Origin: CANJIV01 sp046330225
GTDB lineage: Bacteria; Actinomycetota; Thermoleophilia; Solirubrobacterales; Solirubrobacteraceae
Reading direction: 5' to 3'
Assembly: GCA_046330225.1 (NCBI GenBank)
Contig: JAXLTD010000003.1
Span: forward strand, 62,001 to 126,000
DNA length: 64,000 nucleotides
Shown here: positions 16,914 to 25,852 of the stretch, in pieces
Layout of the letters: each line of letters begins with the position of its first letter
How positions within the stretch are numbered: the first letter of the stretch is position 1
Notes under the pieces: generated by a model
The model's database searches: none
Told to the model about the DNA's origin: nothing
Seen by the model: the letters and a program-made list of their open reading frames with translations, nothing else
Program-made: the position numbers and the translations under genes

Positions 16914-18620
16914 ATGACGCTCCGCCCTCGACTGATCGCCGTGCCGGCCGCCCTCGCGGCTGCCGCCGCCGTGCTCGTGCCCGGGCTCGCGCAGCCGCCG
17001 ACGGCGGGCAGCGCCGACGGGACGATCAGCACGTTCGCGGGGACGGTGCCCGGGTTCCTGGACGGCCCGCCGGACATCGCGAAGCTCAAGACGCCCGAGG
17101 ACGTGGCGGCCAACCCGGCGTCGGGCCAGTACCAGGGGACGCTGATCGCGGACACCGGCAACAACGCGATCCGGCTCTTCGACACGAGCAACACGATCGT
17201 CACCAAGGCGGGCGACGGGACGGACGGGTTCGGCGGAGACGGCGGGGACGCGACCAACGCCCAGCTCAGCCGCCCGTCCGCGGTGGCCCCGACGCCCGAC
17301 GGCAGCTTCCTCATCGCCGACACCGGCAACAACCGCATCCGCCGGGTCGACGTCGCGACCGGCAACATCTCGACCGTGGCGGGCACCGGGACCCAGGGTG
17401 TCGCCGGCGACGGCGGGCCGGCCACCGCGGCTCAGCTCGACGCGCCGACCGACGTCGTGCCGGCGCCCGGCGGCGGCTACTTCGTCGCTGACTCCGGCAA
17501 CGGCCGCGTCCGCTTCGTGAGCGCCAGCGGCACGATCACCACCTTCGCCGGCACCACCCCCGGCTACAGCGGCGACGGCGGGAAGGCGGCGGCGGCCCAG
17601 CTCAGCCAGCCCCGCAAGCTCTCGCTGGCGCCCGACGGCGCCGTCCTCATCGCCGACACCGGCAACGCCCGCGTGCGGCGGGTCGACGCCGGCGGCACGA
17701 TCACGACGGTCGCCGGCGGCCAGCTCGGCTTCGCCGGCGACGGCGGCCAGGCCAAGAGCGCCGCGCTGAGCCAGCCCTCCGACGTGATTCCGCTGTCCAA
17801 CGGCGGCTTCCTGATCGCCGACACCGGCAACAACCGCGTCCGCCGCGTCACGCCGCTCGGGACGATCTTCACGATCGCCGGCTCGACCGCCGGTTCCGGC
17901 GGCGACGGCGGCCCGGCCAGCCAGGCCCAGCTCAACCAGCCCGAGGCGCTCACGCGGACCCCGAACGGCGGCGTGATCATCACCGACACCGCCAACTCGC
18001 GCGTGCGGGTCACGACCGACACCGGCCAGCTGCCCGATCCGAAGCTCACGAAGTCCATCGGCGTCGTGCCGCTCGGCGCCGGGATTTCCGTGCAGCCGAC
18101 CGGCGCCCCCGCGCCGATCGCGCTGCGCGAGCCCGACCTCGCCCCGAACGGGTCGGCCTTCAATGCCAGCCAGGCGACGGTGCAGGTGACGCTGCAGGCC
18201 TCGACGTCCGGGGACAAGGCGCAGATGAAGTTCGCCGAGGGCGCGTTCCGCCTGAAGCAGAACACCGGCACGCGCCCGATCACCGACGTCACGCTCAACG
18301 GCCCGCTGACCTGCACCGCCGGCCACGCCGCCGGGAAGGGGCGCGCCGCGAGCCTGCAGGCCCGCTCAGCGGCCCGCAAGCGCAACCGGCGCGTGTGGGG
18401 CCGCGGCAAGGGCCGCTTCCGGACCCGCGGCCGCTACGCCTCGGCGCTCGTGCGCGGCACCTGGTGGCTCACCGAGGACCGCTGCGACGGCACGCTCGTC
18501 AAGGTCCGCGAGGGCAAGGTCGAGGTGCGCGACCTCGCCAAGCGCAAGACCGTCTTCGTGACGAAGGGCAAGTTCTACTTCGCCCGCAAGCCGGTTCCGA
18601 AGCGCCGGGCCCAGCGGTAG
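16914..18620 (+). CDS. Secreted NHL-repeat beta-propeller protein
   Basis: 568 residues. A signal peptide (about 1-35) is followed by six NHL-type units of about 55 residues, most carrying GDGG-x-A-x-x-AQL and LIADTGNNRIRRV-like strands (about residues 40-365). They probably close one propeller. The last ~200 residues form a separate basic domain with GTWWLTEDRCDGTLVKVREG and a K/R-rich end, seen in many secreted proteins of this bacterial group. It is divergent from the cyclase gene (89-bp gap). NHL propellers usually bind proteins or ligands; no catalytic motif is visible and the function is unknown. Confidence 0.85.
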   Translation: MTLRPRLIAVPAALAAAAAVLVPGLAQPPTAGSADGTISTFAGTVPGFLDGPPDIAKLKTPEDVAANPASGQYQGTLIADTGNNAIRLFDTSNTIVTKAGDGTDGFGGDGGDATNAQLSRPSAVAPTPDGSFLIADTGNNRIRRVDVATGNISTVAGTGTQGVAGDGGPATAAQLDAPTDVVPAPGGGYFVADSGNGRVRFVSASGTITTFAGTTPGYSGDGGKAAAAQLSQPRKLSLAPDGAVLIADTGNARVRRVDAGGTITTVAGGQLGFAGDGGQAKSAALSQPSDVIPLSNGGFLIADTGNNRVRRVTPLGTIFTIAGSTAGSGGDGGPASQAQLNQPEALTRTPNGGVIITDTANSRVRVTTDTGQLPDPKLTKSIGVVPLGAGISVQPTGAPAPIALREPDLAPNGSAFNASQATVQVTLQASTSGDKAQMKFAEGAFRLKQNTGTRPITDVTLNGPLTCTAGHAAGKGRAASLQARSAARKRNRRVWGRGKGRFRTRGRYASALVRGTWWLTEDRCDGTLVKVREGKVEVRDLAKRKTVFVTKGKFYFARKPVPKRRAQR

Positions 18621-18750
18621 CGCGGCGGGGCCGGCCGCGGCCCGGTCCGGCGCGGTCCCTGGGGCCGCGTGCCGGGCCATGCGAGTCGTCTAGGGGACCA
18701 GGACGTAACGCCGGCGGCGCCGCAGCGCGTCGAAACGGCCGGCCGACCGA

Positions 18751-18864
18751 TCTCGTGCGTTTCCGCCACCGGATCGGTGGTTCGTGTGCGCGGGAATGGC
18801 GGGGCGGTCCGGCGCAGGCGATCTCGTGCGCTTCAGCCACCGGATCGGTGGTTCAGGCGCGCAA
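18751..18864. repeat. Two further units of the 71-bp hairpin repeat family
   Basis: In the 378-bp gap between the convergent NHL and Crp genes (18621-18998), CCACCGGATCGGTGG recurs at 18766 and 18837, again exactly 71 bp apart. It is preceded by CTCGTGCGYTTC and followed, in the second unit, by TTCAGGCGCGCA as in the array at 12671. The inter-hairpin spacer differs from that of the first array. The rest of the gap is GC-rich sequence without a gene. Confidence 0.8.
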
Positions 18865-18998
18865 GAAGGGAAGTCGGGATGCCGCGCGCCCCAGCCCGCC
18901 GCAACGTTCCGGGCACCTCCCCCTAGATGCCCGTCCGAGCCCGGCACGGCGCCACAAGCCGAAGAGCCCGGCACGGCGCCCCAAGCCGCAACTGCCCC

Positions 18999-19664
18999 TC
19001 AGGCCCGGCCGCCGCGCGCGGCGAGCGCGTCGGCGTCGAGGATCGTGGTCCGGCCGCGCCCGAGCGCGACCGAGCCCCGAGCCTCCTCCTCGCGGAGCAC
19101 CTTGTTGACCGTGGCCCGCGAGGTGCCGGCGAGGCCGGCGAGGTCCTCCTGGGTCAGCGGGATGACGGGATCGCCGCCGCCCTCGGGCCGGTAGACCTCC
19201 GCGAGCTCCACGAGCCGGCGCAGCAGCCGCTTGTCGGCGGGCACGTAGAGCGCCTCGACCAGGTGGCGCGACAGCCGACGAACCTGGGCGGAGAGGATCG
19301 CCACGAGGACCTCGGCCGTCTCGGGCCGGCGGCCGCGCAGCCGCTGGAAGTCGATGAGGTGGACCGAGCGGGTCTCGCCCGCCTCGAGCGCCGCGACGGT
19401 CGCGCTGCGCCGCGCGCCCTCCTCGCCGAGCAGCGCGAGCTCGCCGAACATGTCGCCGGGGCCGAGAACCGCGAGGACCACGGTGTCGCCCAGCGGCGTC
19501 GAGACGCGCACCGCGAACCGGCCCTTGGCCACCAGGTGCAGCGTGTCGGCCGGGTCGTCCTGGTGAAAGACGATCTCACCCCGCGCAAAGGTGCGGCGGC
19601 GCGCAATCGAGAGCACGTCGCGGACGTCCTGGTCCGGCAGCCCCTCGAACAGCGCCCACTCCAT
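18999..19664 (-). CDS. Crp/Fnr-family transcriptional regulator
   Basis: 221 residues from the ATG at 19664, chosen for a -10-like TACGAT 7 nt upstream and because the protein then opens with MEWALFEGLPDQDV, a normal Crp N-terminus. The cyclic-nucleotide-binding fold contains FARGEIVFHQDDPADTLHLV and LGPGDMFGELALLGEEGARRSATV, with the FGELALL phosphate-binding cassette. The C-terminal winged helix reads PLTQEDLAGLAGTSRATVNKVL. There is no Cys cluster, so it is Crp-like and not Fnr-like. A class III cyclase nearby makes cyclic-nucleotide control plausible. The ligand is not proved. Confidence 0.92.
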   Translation of the reverse strand: MEWALFEGLPDQDVRDVLSIARRRTFARGEIVFHQDDPADTLHLVAKGRFAVRVSTPLGDTVVLAVLGPGDMFGELALLGEEGARRSATVAALEAGETRSVHLIDFQRLRGRRPETAEVLVAILSAQVRRLSRHLVEALYVPADKRLLRRLVELAEVYRPEGGGDPVIPLTQEDLAGLAGTSRATVNKVLREEEARGSVALGRGRTTILDADALAARGGRA

Positions 19665-19671
19665 GCCGGCG

Positions 19672-19703
19672 ATCGTACTCCGGTGCTCCGTCGTCACCGT
19701 GAC
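19672..19703 (-). promoter_or_regulatory. Crp-gene promoter with overlapping palindrome
   Basis: On the minus strand TACGAT (19672-19677) ends 7 nt before the ATG. A perfect inverted repeat GTCAC-C-GTGAC (19693-19703) overlaps the expected -35 position, where a bound regulator could control its own gene. It does not match the E. coli Crp or Fnr consensus. Confidence 0.35.
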
Positions 19704-19798
19704 ATTCGGCCTGTCGCGCGCCAGGCGGACCGGCACGTTCCCCGCTCGTACGGTGGTTCCAGCGCACCGCCACCGACCACGCGAGAGGGAGAACGGCC

Positions 19799-19972
19799 AT
19801 GACGAACCCGCGACGGATCACCTGGCATCCCGGCATCACTGCCCACGGCACCGGTGCCGCGCCTCGGTCCCAGCGCAGCCTCGTTGCGGCCTCGCTGCTC
19901 GCCGTCGGCCCGCGCCAGCCGTTGCGCTGGGACGAGCGGACGCGCACGGCCTACGCGCCGCGCTCTCGCTGA
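19799..19972 (+). CDS. Small basic ORF of unknown function
   Basis: 57 codons (MTNPRRITWHPG ... TAYAPRSR), starting 9 nt after GAGAGGGAG and divergent from the Crp gene. It is rich in Arg and Pro and has no signal peptide or membrane segment. The ribosome-binding site, the divergent position and a strong hairpin after the stop (19997-20033) suggest it is expressed. A chance ORF in GC-rich DNA is still possible. No family recognised. Confidence 0.45.
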   Translation: MTNPRRITWHPGITAHGTGAAPRSQRSLVAASLLAVGPRQPLRWDERTRTAYAPRSR

Positions 19973-19996
19973 CCGGCGGCGCCTGGGCTCCCCGGT

Positions 19997-20033
19997 CCGC
20001 CCCGCGCCGCCGCGCTCCCGCGGCGCGGGGCGG
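19997..20033 (+). terminator. Strong 14-bp hairpin
   Basis: CCGCCCCGCGCCGC and its exact reverse complement are separated by 9 nt. The hairpin lies 24 nt after the small ORF and 25 nt before aroH. It has no T-run, but its stem strength makes it a good candidate boundary between the two transcription units. Confidence 0.55.
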
Positions 20034-20058
20034 CCGGGGCTGATTCAATGCCGCCTCG

Positions 20059-20424
20059 ATGCGCCTCTTCGCCCTGCGCGGCGCCACCACCGTGCCGGCC
20101 AACGAGGCCGGCGCCATCCTCGCCGCGACCGACGAGCTCATCCGCGAGGCCATCGCCCGCAACGGCCTTGCCGCCGAGGACATGGTCAGCTGCATCTTCA
20201 CCGTGACCGACGACCTCGACGCCGAGTTCCCCGCCGTCGCGGCGCGGCGGCTGGGGCTGGACCGGGTGCCGCTCCTGTGCGCCCGCGAGATCCCCGTCCC
20301 GGGCTCGCTGCCCCGGGTCATCCGGTTCCTGCTGCACTACTACGCCGGCGAGGGGCACGAGCCGCGCCACGTGTACCTGCACGAGGCGCGCGCCCTGCGG
20401 GCCGACCTCGATGCCGCCCAGTGA
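20059..20424 (+). CDS. aroH: Chorismate mutase, AroH type
   Basis: 121 residues, the standard length of monofunctional AroH-class (Bacillus-type, trimeric barrel) chorismate mutases, which convert chorismate to prephenate for Phe and Tyr synthesis. Family features include the start MRLFALRGATTVPANE (active-site Arg near residue 7), AILAATDELI, MVSCIFTVTDDLDAEFPA and CAREIPVPGSLPRVIRFLLHY. It opens the aromatic cluster aroH-cupin-hisC-aroF-aroA; its stop is 17 bp before the cupin start. Confidence 0.95.
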   Translation: MRLFALRGATTVPANEAGAILAATDELIREAIARNGLAAEDMVSCIFTVTDDLDAEFPAVAARRLGLDRVPLLCAREIPVPGSLPRVIRFLLHYYAGEGHEPRHVYLHEARALRADLDAAQ

Positions 20425-20440
20425 CCGAGAGGAGGCCGCC

Positions 20441-20884
20441 ATGGCCGACGACGTGACCGCGAGCGTGACCACCGGCGACGGCTGGGCCGTCGGAACCCTC
20501 GACGGGCTCGGGGAGGGCCCGGGCTTCCGCAAGGTCCGCCGGGCGCTGGACGTGAAGGAGTTCGGCGTCAACGCGATCGTGCTGCCGGCCGGCTACGCCA
20601 CGGGCTTTCACTTCCACGACGAGCAGGAGGAGCTCTACTTCGTCCACGCGGGCGAGATCGAGATCGGCTTCGGCGACGGCTCGGCGCACCGGCTCGGCCC
20701 GGGCGGCTTCGCGCGCGTCGACGCCCCCGTCCACCGCAAGGTCACGAACGTGGGGGACGGCGACGCGGTCTACGTCATCGTCGGCGCCAAGGGCGGCTAC
20801 GTGGGCCGCGACGGCCGCCTCCCCGACGGCGAGGGCCGCCTCGACGGCCCGCCCGGCGCCCACGGCGCCGGCCCGTCAGACTAG
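20441..20884 (+). CDS. Cupin-domain protein
   Basis: 147 residues from the ATG at 20441, chosen over an upstream in-frame start because AGGAGG lies directly before it. The fold has the two cupin motifs: GFHFHDEQEELYFVHAGE (metal ligands His, His, Glu) and GGFARVDAPVHRKVTNVG (His). The C-terminus is Gly/Asp-rich. Cupins range from isomerases and dioxygenases to binding proteins, so no reaction is assigned. Its place between chorismate mutase and an aminotransferase suggests, but does not show, a link to aromatic or amino-acid metabolism. Confidence 0.8.
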   Translation: MADDVTASVTTGDGWAVGTLDGLGEGPGFRKVRRALDVKEFGVNAIVLPAGYATGFHFHDEQEELYFVHAGEIEIGFGDGSAHRLGPGGFARVDAPVHRKVTNVGDGDAVYVIVGAKGGYVGRDGRLPDGEGRLDGPPGAHGAGPSD

Positions 20885-20891
20885 GCGGACC

Positions 20892-21974
20892 GTGCCGCTC
20901 GAGTTCGCCTCCCGCATCGGCCGCATCCCGGTCTATCCGGCGGCCGACGGCTACGCGCTCGGCGACGAGGTCGCGCTGCTCGCGAGCAACGAGACCCCGT
21001 TCCCGCCGCTGCCGGGCGTGGTCGCCGCCGCCCAGGCCGCGGTGGCCGGGGCCAACCGCTACCCGGACCCCGGCAACGGCGAGCTGCGCCGCGCGCTCGC
21101 ACACCGGACCGGCGTGCCGCCGGACCGGATCGCGATCGGCAATGGCTCCTGCGACGTCCTCCTGGCCGCTGGCGAGGCGCTGCTCGAGCCCGGAGCGGAG
21201 GTCGTCTACTCCTGGCCGTCGTTCTCGGTCTACCCGCACCTGGCGGCGGCGTCGGGTGCCCGCGCGGTGATGGTGCCGCTCGACCCGCAGGACCGCCACG
21301 ACCTCGACGCGATGCTGGCCGAGATCACGGTGGCCACGCGGCTGGTGATCGTCTGCAACCCGAACAACCCGACCGCCACCGCCCGCAGCGCCGCCGAGAT
21401 CGCGGAGTTCGTGGCCGCGGTGCCGCGGCAGGTCGCGGTCATCGTCGACGAGGCCTACTGCGAGTTCACGACCCTCGACGACCCCGACGCGACGCTCGGG
21501 CTGCTCGACGCGCACGCGAACCTCGTGCTGCTGCGGACCTTCTCGAAGGTCTACGGGCTCGCCGGCCTGCGCGTCGGCTACGGCCTGTGCGGCTCGCCGG
21601 CGTTCAAGACGGCGGTCGACCAGGTCCGCCAGCCGTTCTTCTGCAACGTCGCGGCCCAGGCCGCCGCGGTCGAGGCGCTGCGCCACCAGGACGAGGTGGC
21701 CAGGCGCGTGGAGCAGACCATCGCCGCCCGCCTGCAGATCGAGGAGGGCCTGGCCGCGCTCGGCCTGCGGCCCGCCGAGTCCCAGGCGAACTTCGTGTGG
21801 TTCCACCTCGGGGAGGAGGCCGACGAGCCAGGGATCGTCGCGGCGCTCGGGGCGCAGGACATCCTCGTGCGGTCGGGCACGGCGCTCGGCCGGGCCGGCT
21901 GCCTGCGGGTCACCTGCGGGACGCCGTCCGAGAACGCCCGCTTCCTGGCGGCGCTGGGCGGCCTGCTGGGCTGA
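20892..21974 (+). CDS. hisC: Histidinol-phosphate / aromatic aminotransferase
   Basis: 360 residues; the GTG start is 8 bp after the cupin stop. This is a class I/II PLP enzyme. SNETPFPPLPGV matches the HisC N-terminus, NPNNPTATARS is the cofactor-ring region, and TFSKVYGLAGLRVGYG contains the PLP-binding Lys (residue 219). RVTCGTPSENARFLAAL is the usual C-terminal Arg motif. HisC-family members often transaminate phenylpyruvate and hydroxyphenylpyruvate. Its location between chorismate mutase and DAHP synthase suggests it acts as the aromatic aminotransferase here; histidine synthesis cannot be excluded. Confidence 0.88.
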   Translation: MPLEFASRIGRIPVYPAADGYALGDEVALLASNETPFPPLPGVVAAAQAAVAGANRYPDPGNGELRRALAHRTGVPPDRIAIGNGSCDVLLAAGEALLEPGAEVVYSWPSFSVYPHLAAASGARAVMVPLDPQDRHDLDAMLAEITVATRLVIVCNPNNPTATARSAAEIAEFVAAVPRQVAVIVDEAYCEFTTLDDPDATLGLLDAHANLVLLRTFSKVYGLAGLRVGYGLCGSPAFKTAVDQVRQPFFCNVAAQAAAVEALRHQDEVARRVEQTIAARLQIEEGLAALGLRPAESQANFVWFHLGEEADEPGIVAALGAQDILVRSGTALGRAGCLRVTCGTPSENARFLAALGGLLG

Positions 21975-21987
21975 CGGCGCCTGCGGC

Positions 21988-22017
21988 TTGTGCCGCCGCG
22001 CGCCGGTCTGGTACAAA
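21988..22017 (+). promoter_or_regulatory. Candidate promoter of the aroF leader
   Basis: TTGTGC (21988-21993) and TACAAA (22012-22017) are 18 bp apart, just after hisC. Transcription would begin about 22024, at or just before the leader-peptide ATG at 22028. The leader message would be nearly leaderless. Confidence 0.45.
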
Positions 22018-22027
22018 CCGCGGACCG

Positions 22028-22126
22028 ATGCGCGCCTCCACGCTCGATTCCGCCTCTCTCGCCGGCCTCGCCGGCGCGCGGTTCGACGGCGCCTTCGCGT
22101 ATGGCTTCGCCTGGCGATTTCGCTAG
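22028..22126 (+). CDS. Candidate aromatic-amino-acid leader peptide
   Basis: 32 codons between hisC and aroF. The last 14 residues (RFDGAFAYGFAWRFR region) contain Phe at 19, 23, 27 and 31, Tyr at 25 and Trp at 29. All three end-products of the pathway are sampled by a ribosome just before the stop codon. The stop codon's last base is the first base of an 11-bp stem, and aroF follows 141 bp later. This matches the logic of attenuator leader peptides (for example pheL, trpL, and a leader peptide reported before aroF in Corynebacterium). The assignment is inference from sequence only. Confidence 0.65.
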   Translation: MRASTLDSASLAGLAGARFDGAFAYGFAWRFR

Positions 22127-22218
22127 GCGCCCGGCCGTCCCGTTCCGCGGGGCTGCCCTGACCACAGGCCTTCGGGCCGGGCGCCGTTCACACCCCTTTG
22201 ACCGCCGGTGGCCGGCGG
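22126..22218 (+). promoter_or_regulatory. Candidate transcription attenuator of aroF
   Basis: GGCGCCCGGCC (22126-22136) pairs perfectly with 22175-22185. A GGCC-TTCG-GGCC tetraloop hairpin (22167-22178) uses part of the same 3' arm, so the two structures exclude each other. A third stem, CCGCCGG-TGG-CCGGCGG (22202-22218), follows and could be the terminator. No T-run is present. A GAGGAA site then precedes the aroF ATG. Confidence 0.55.
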
Positions 22219-22267
22219 GGACGTACCACTTGCAGGCGACCTTTCGAGACCGAGGAAACCAGAACGG

Positions 22268-23301
<1,034 letters not shown>

Positions 23302-23305
<4 letters not shown>

Positions 23306-24618
23306 GCGCGGCGCGCACCCGCTTCGACCCGGTCCGGCGGCTGCGCGGCGCGATCGCGCCGCCGCCGGACAAGTCGATCTCGCATCGCGCCGCGCTGATC
23401 GGCGCGATGAACGCCGAGCCGGTGCGCATCCGCAACTACCTCGAGGCGGCCGACACTGCCTCGACGCTGGACGCCATCCGCGCGGTCGGGGCGATCGTCG
23501 AGTCCCAGCCCGACGAGCTCGTGATCCGCGGCGGCGGCCTGCGCGGCGCCCAGGAGGCCGACGGCCCGATCGACGTCGGCAATGCCGGCACGCTCATGCG
23601 GCTGCTGCCCGGCTGGCTGGCCGGCCACGAGGGCAGCGAGTGGCGCCTGGACGGCGACGCCTCGATCCGGCGGCGCCCGGTGGACCGCATCGCCGAGCCG
23701 CTGCGGATGATGGGCGCGCAGATCGAGGCCACCGACGGGCGCCTGCCGCCGTTCACGGTCCGCGGGGCCCGGCTGGGCGGCCTGGACTACGAGCTTCCGG
23801 TTCCGAGCGCGCAGGTCAAGTCCTGCGTCCTGCTCGCCGGCCTCATGGCCTTCGGCGAGGTCGGCGTGACCGAGCCGCGGCCGAGCCGCGACCACACCGA
23901 GCGGATGCTGCGCCGCGCCGGCGTCGACGTGACCCGCACGCGCGTCGGGGACCGCGGCGCCCGCGTGGCCGTCCACAACGTCGACGAGCTCGAGCTGGGC
24001 GACATCCGCATCCCGGGCGACCCGTCCTCGGCGGCCTTCCTCGTCGCCGCGGGCCTGCTGGTCTCCGGCTCGCGGCTCGTGCTCGAGGACGTCGGCGTGA
24101 ACTGGACGCGCACGGGGTTCCTGCGGATCGTCGAGCGGATGGGTGGCGTGATCGCCGCCGACTTCGAGGAGCCCACCGCCGAGCTGCCCGCCGAGGAGCC
24201 GGTCACGGAGATCGACGTGCGCTCGGGGCCGCTCGTCGGCACGGTCGTCGAGCCCCACGAGGTGCCGCTCGCGATCGACGAGCTGCCGCTCGTGGCGCTG
24301 CTGGGCTGCTTCGCCGAGGGGGAGACCGTCGTGCACGAGGCGGCGGAGCTGCGGGTGAAGGAGTCCGACCGCATCGAGGCCGTCGTCGGCGGCCTGCGCG
24401 GCCTGGGCGCCGAGATCGAGGCCACGCCCGACGGCTTCGTCGTCACGGGCACCGGCCGCCTGCGCGGCGGCACGATCGACGCCGGCGGCGACCACCGCAT
24501 GGCGATGCTCGGCGCCGTCGCCGGCCTCGCGTCCGACGAGGGCGTCGACGTGATCGGGATGGACGCCGCCGCCGTGTCGTATCCCGGCTTCGCCGAGGAC
24601 ATCGCGGCGCTGGCCTGA
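23302..24618 (+). CDS. aroA: EPSP synthase (3-phosphoshikimate 1-carboxyvinyltransferase)
   Basis: 438 residues from a GTG that overlaps the aroF stop (GTGA). The enzyme joins phosphoenolpyruvate to shikimate-3-phosphate. Key segments are PPDKSISHRAALIGAM (substrate-binding Lys and Ser), VGNAGTLMRLLPG, DGDASIRRRPVDRI, SAQVKSCVLLAGL, SRDHTERML, and LRVKESDRIEAV with DHRMAM near the end. It is cytoplasmic. It ends the aromatic run; in many bacteria cmk follows directly, whereas here 7.8 kb of opposite-strand genes intervene. Confidence 0.96.
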
Positions 24619-24696
24619 GCGCGGCGCCCGCCCCGAACGCTCGGGACGCCGGGCGGTCGGAGCTCCTACGGGGGCGCCCGAGGGTCTCTCGGCGCA

Positions 24697-24742
24697 ATGG
24701 CTAGCCGTGGCTACTCCAAAAACGCTAGCCGGGACTAGCCAT
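24697..24742. repeat. Hairpin element, copy 1 of the 44-bp family
   Basis: The arms ATGGCTAGCCGTGGCTA and TAGCCGGGACTAGCCAT form an imperfect 17-bp inverted repeat (14 matches) around a 12-nt loop containing AAAAA. It lies in the 212-bp convergent gap after aroA. A nearly identical copy in the opposite orientation is at 51501-51544. The rest of the gap has no gene. Confidence 0.8.
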
Positions 24743-24830
24743 GCCCGCGAAGGGCGTCCGGGGCGGGGAGGCGGTCGCCGCGCCGCGCGAGTCACCTTGG
24801 GGCGGGCGGTCGGGGGCGCGAACGGCATTC

Positions 24831-25852
24831 CTATTCTCCCGCCTGGAATCGTCCCTTTCTCCCTTCCAGAAGGACGTCAGGATCCCCTCCAACTGCTGCT
24901 GCGTGCGCAACGACGGCATCGACGCGCGTTGGCGGCGTGCGCATCAGTGCGTACACGGGGCAGGTGACCGCGCTGGCGCACGCGGGTTCGGCGCTCTCGA
25001 GCTGGGCGAGGAGGATGTTCCGCCCCGCCTGGCGCGGGCGCCAGCGGAACGTGAAGCGTCCCGCCGGCCCGGGCCGCACCGTGGCGATGGTCTCGACCCT
25101 GCCGCCCGGCCTGAGGACGCGCAGGCGGATCCAGGGCCCGGGAGGGCCGGCTCCGTGCGTCCGGAGATCGCGAAGGTCCGCCCGAGGCGGTAGCGCGGGA
25201 ACGCCCGCCCGTAGGGGTCGCGCGGGCCGACCGCTCCCAGCCGCGGGCTGCCCGCGAGCGTGATGCGCACGCCCGAGCGGCTCAGGCGCGCCCGCGGGAC
25301 GGCGGACAGGATCGTCTGGGGCGTGACGCCGGTCGGGCCGGCCCCGCCGCCATCGTCCACGAACCGCGGGGCGATCGTGAAGACGGCCTGCAGCCGCGAG
25401 CCTGGCCACGGCGCCGCGGCCACCGGCAGCCGGGCCGAGACGACGACGTCGCTGCGGGCGCCCAGCGCGACGTACTGGGTCAGCCGCACGGGCTCGACGC
25501 CCTGGCGGATGACCAGCGGCGCGGGGCTGCAGGTGGTGAGGCTCCAGGTGGTGTCCGCGAAGGTCAGGCGGGCCGGGCCGGAGAACGTGAGCGGCTCCGG
25601 GCGGCCGAGCACCGAGCCACCGCCGAAGCGGGCGCCCCGCACCGAGACCGCGAACCGCTCCTCGCGATCACCCGTCCGCAGGCGCAGCTTGAACGTGACC
25701 CACGTGACGCCGTTCGCCTGCGGGTAGGCGGCCACGCCCGGCGACACGCCGGCCGCCGCCGCGCGCACGTCGCCGCGGGCGGCCCGGACGCCCGGTCCGA
25801 GCGCGACAGCCGCGAGGCACACCGCGGCGGCGGCCCATTCGGGGCGCGTCAC
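24831..25852 (-). pseudogene. Exported protein of unknown function, frame broken near 25150
   Basis: The frame starting at GTG 25852 (overlapping the upstream stop as GTGA) encodes a signal peptide and beta-rich sequence (VTWVTFKLRLRTGD ... TFAISGRT) to about 25150. From there the sensible reading continues in another frame (GPPGPWIRLRVL, then RFTFRWRPRQAGRN, to the TAG at 24831), with a Cys-containing C-terminus (ACASAVTCPVYALM). The change equals one missing base, in a G/C-run context. Rejoined, it would be about 340 residues. The second half resembles an extracellular immunoglobulin-like domain, but no family is recognised. It is last in the seven-gene minus-strand unit. It may be a real frameshift or a sequencing error. 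Confidence 0.6.

Noticed and set aside
18669..18974. Short ORFs on both strands in the NHL/Crp gap
   Set aside because: They are translations of the 71-bp hairpin repeats and have no ribosome site or plausible protein sequence.
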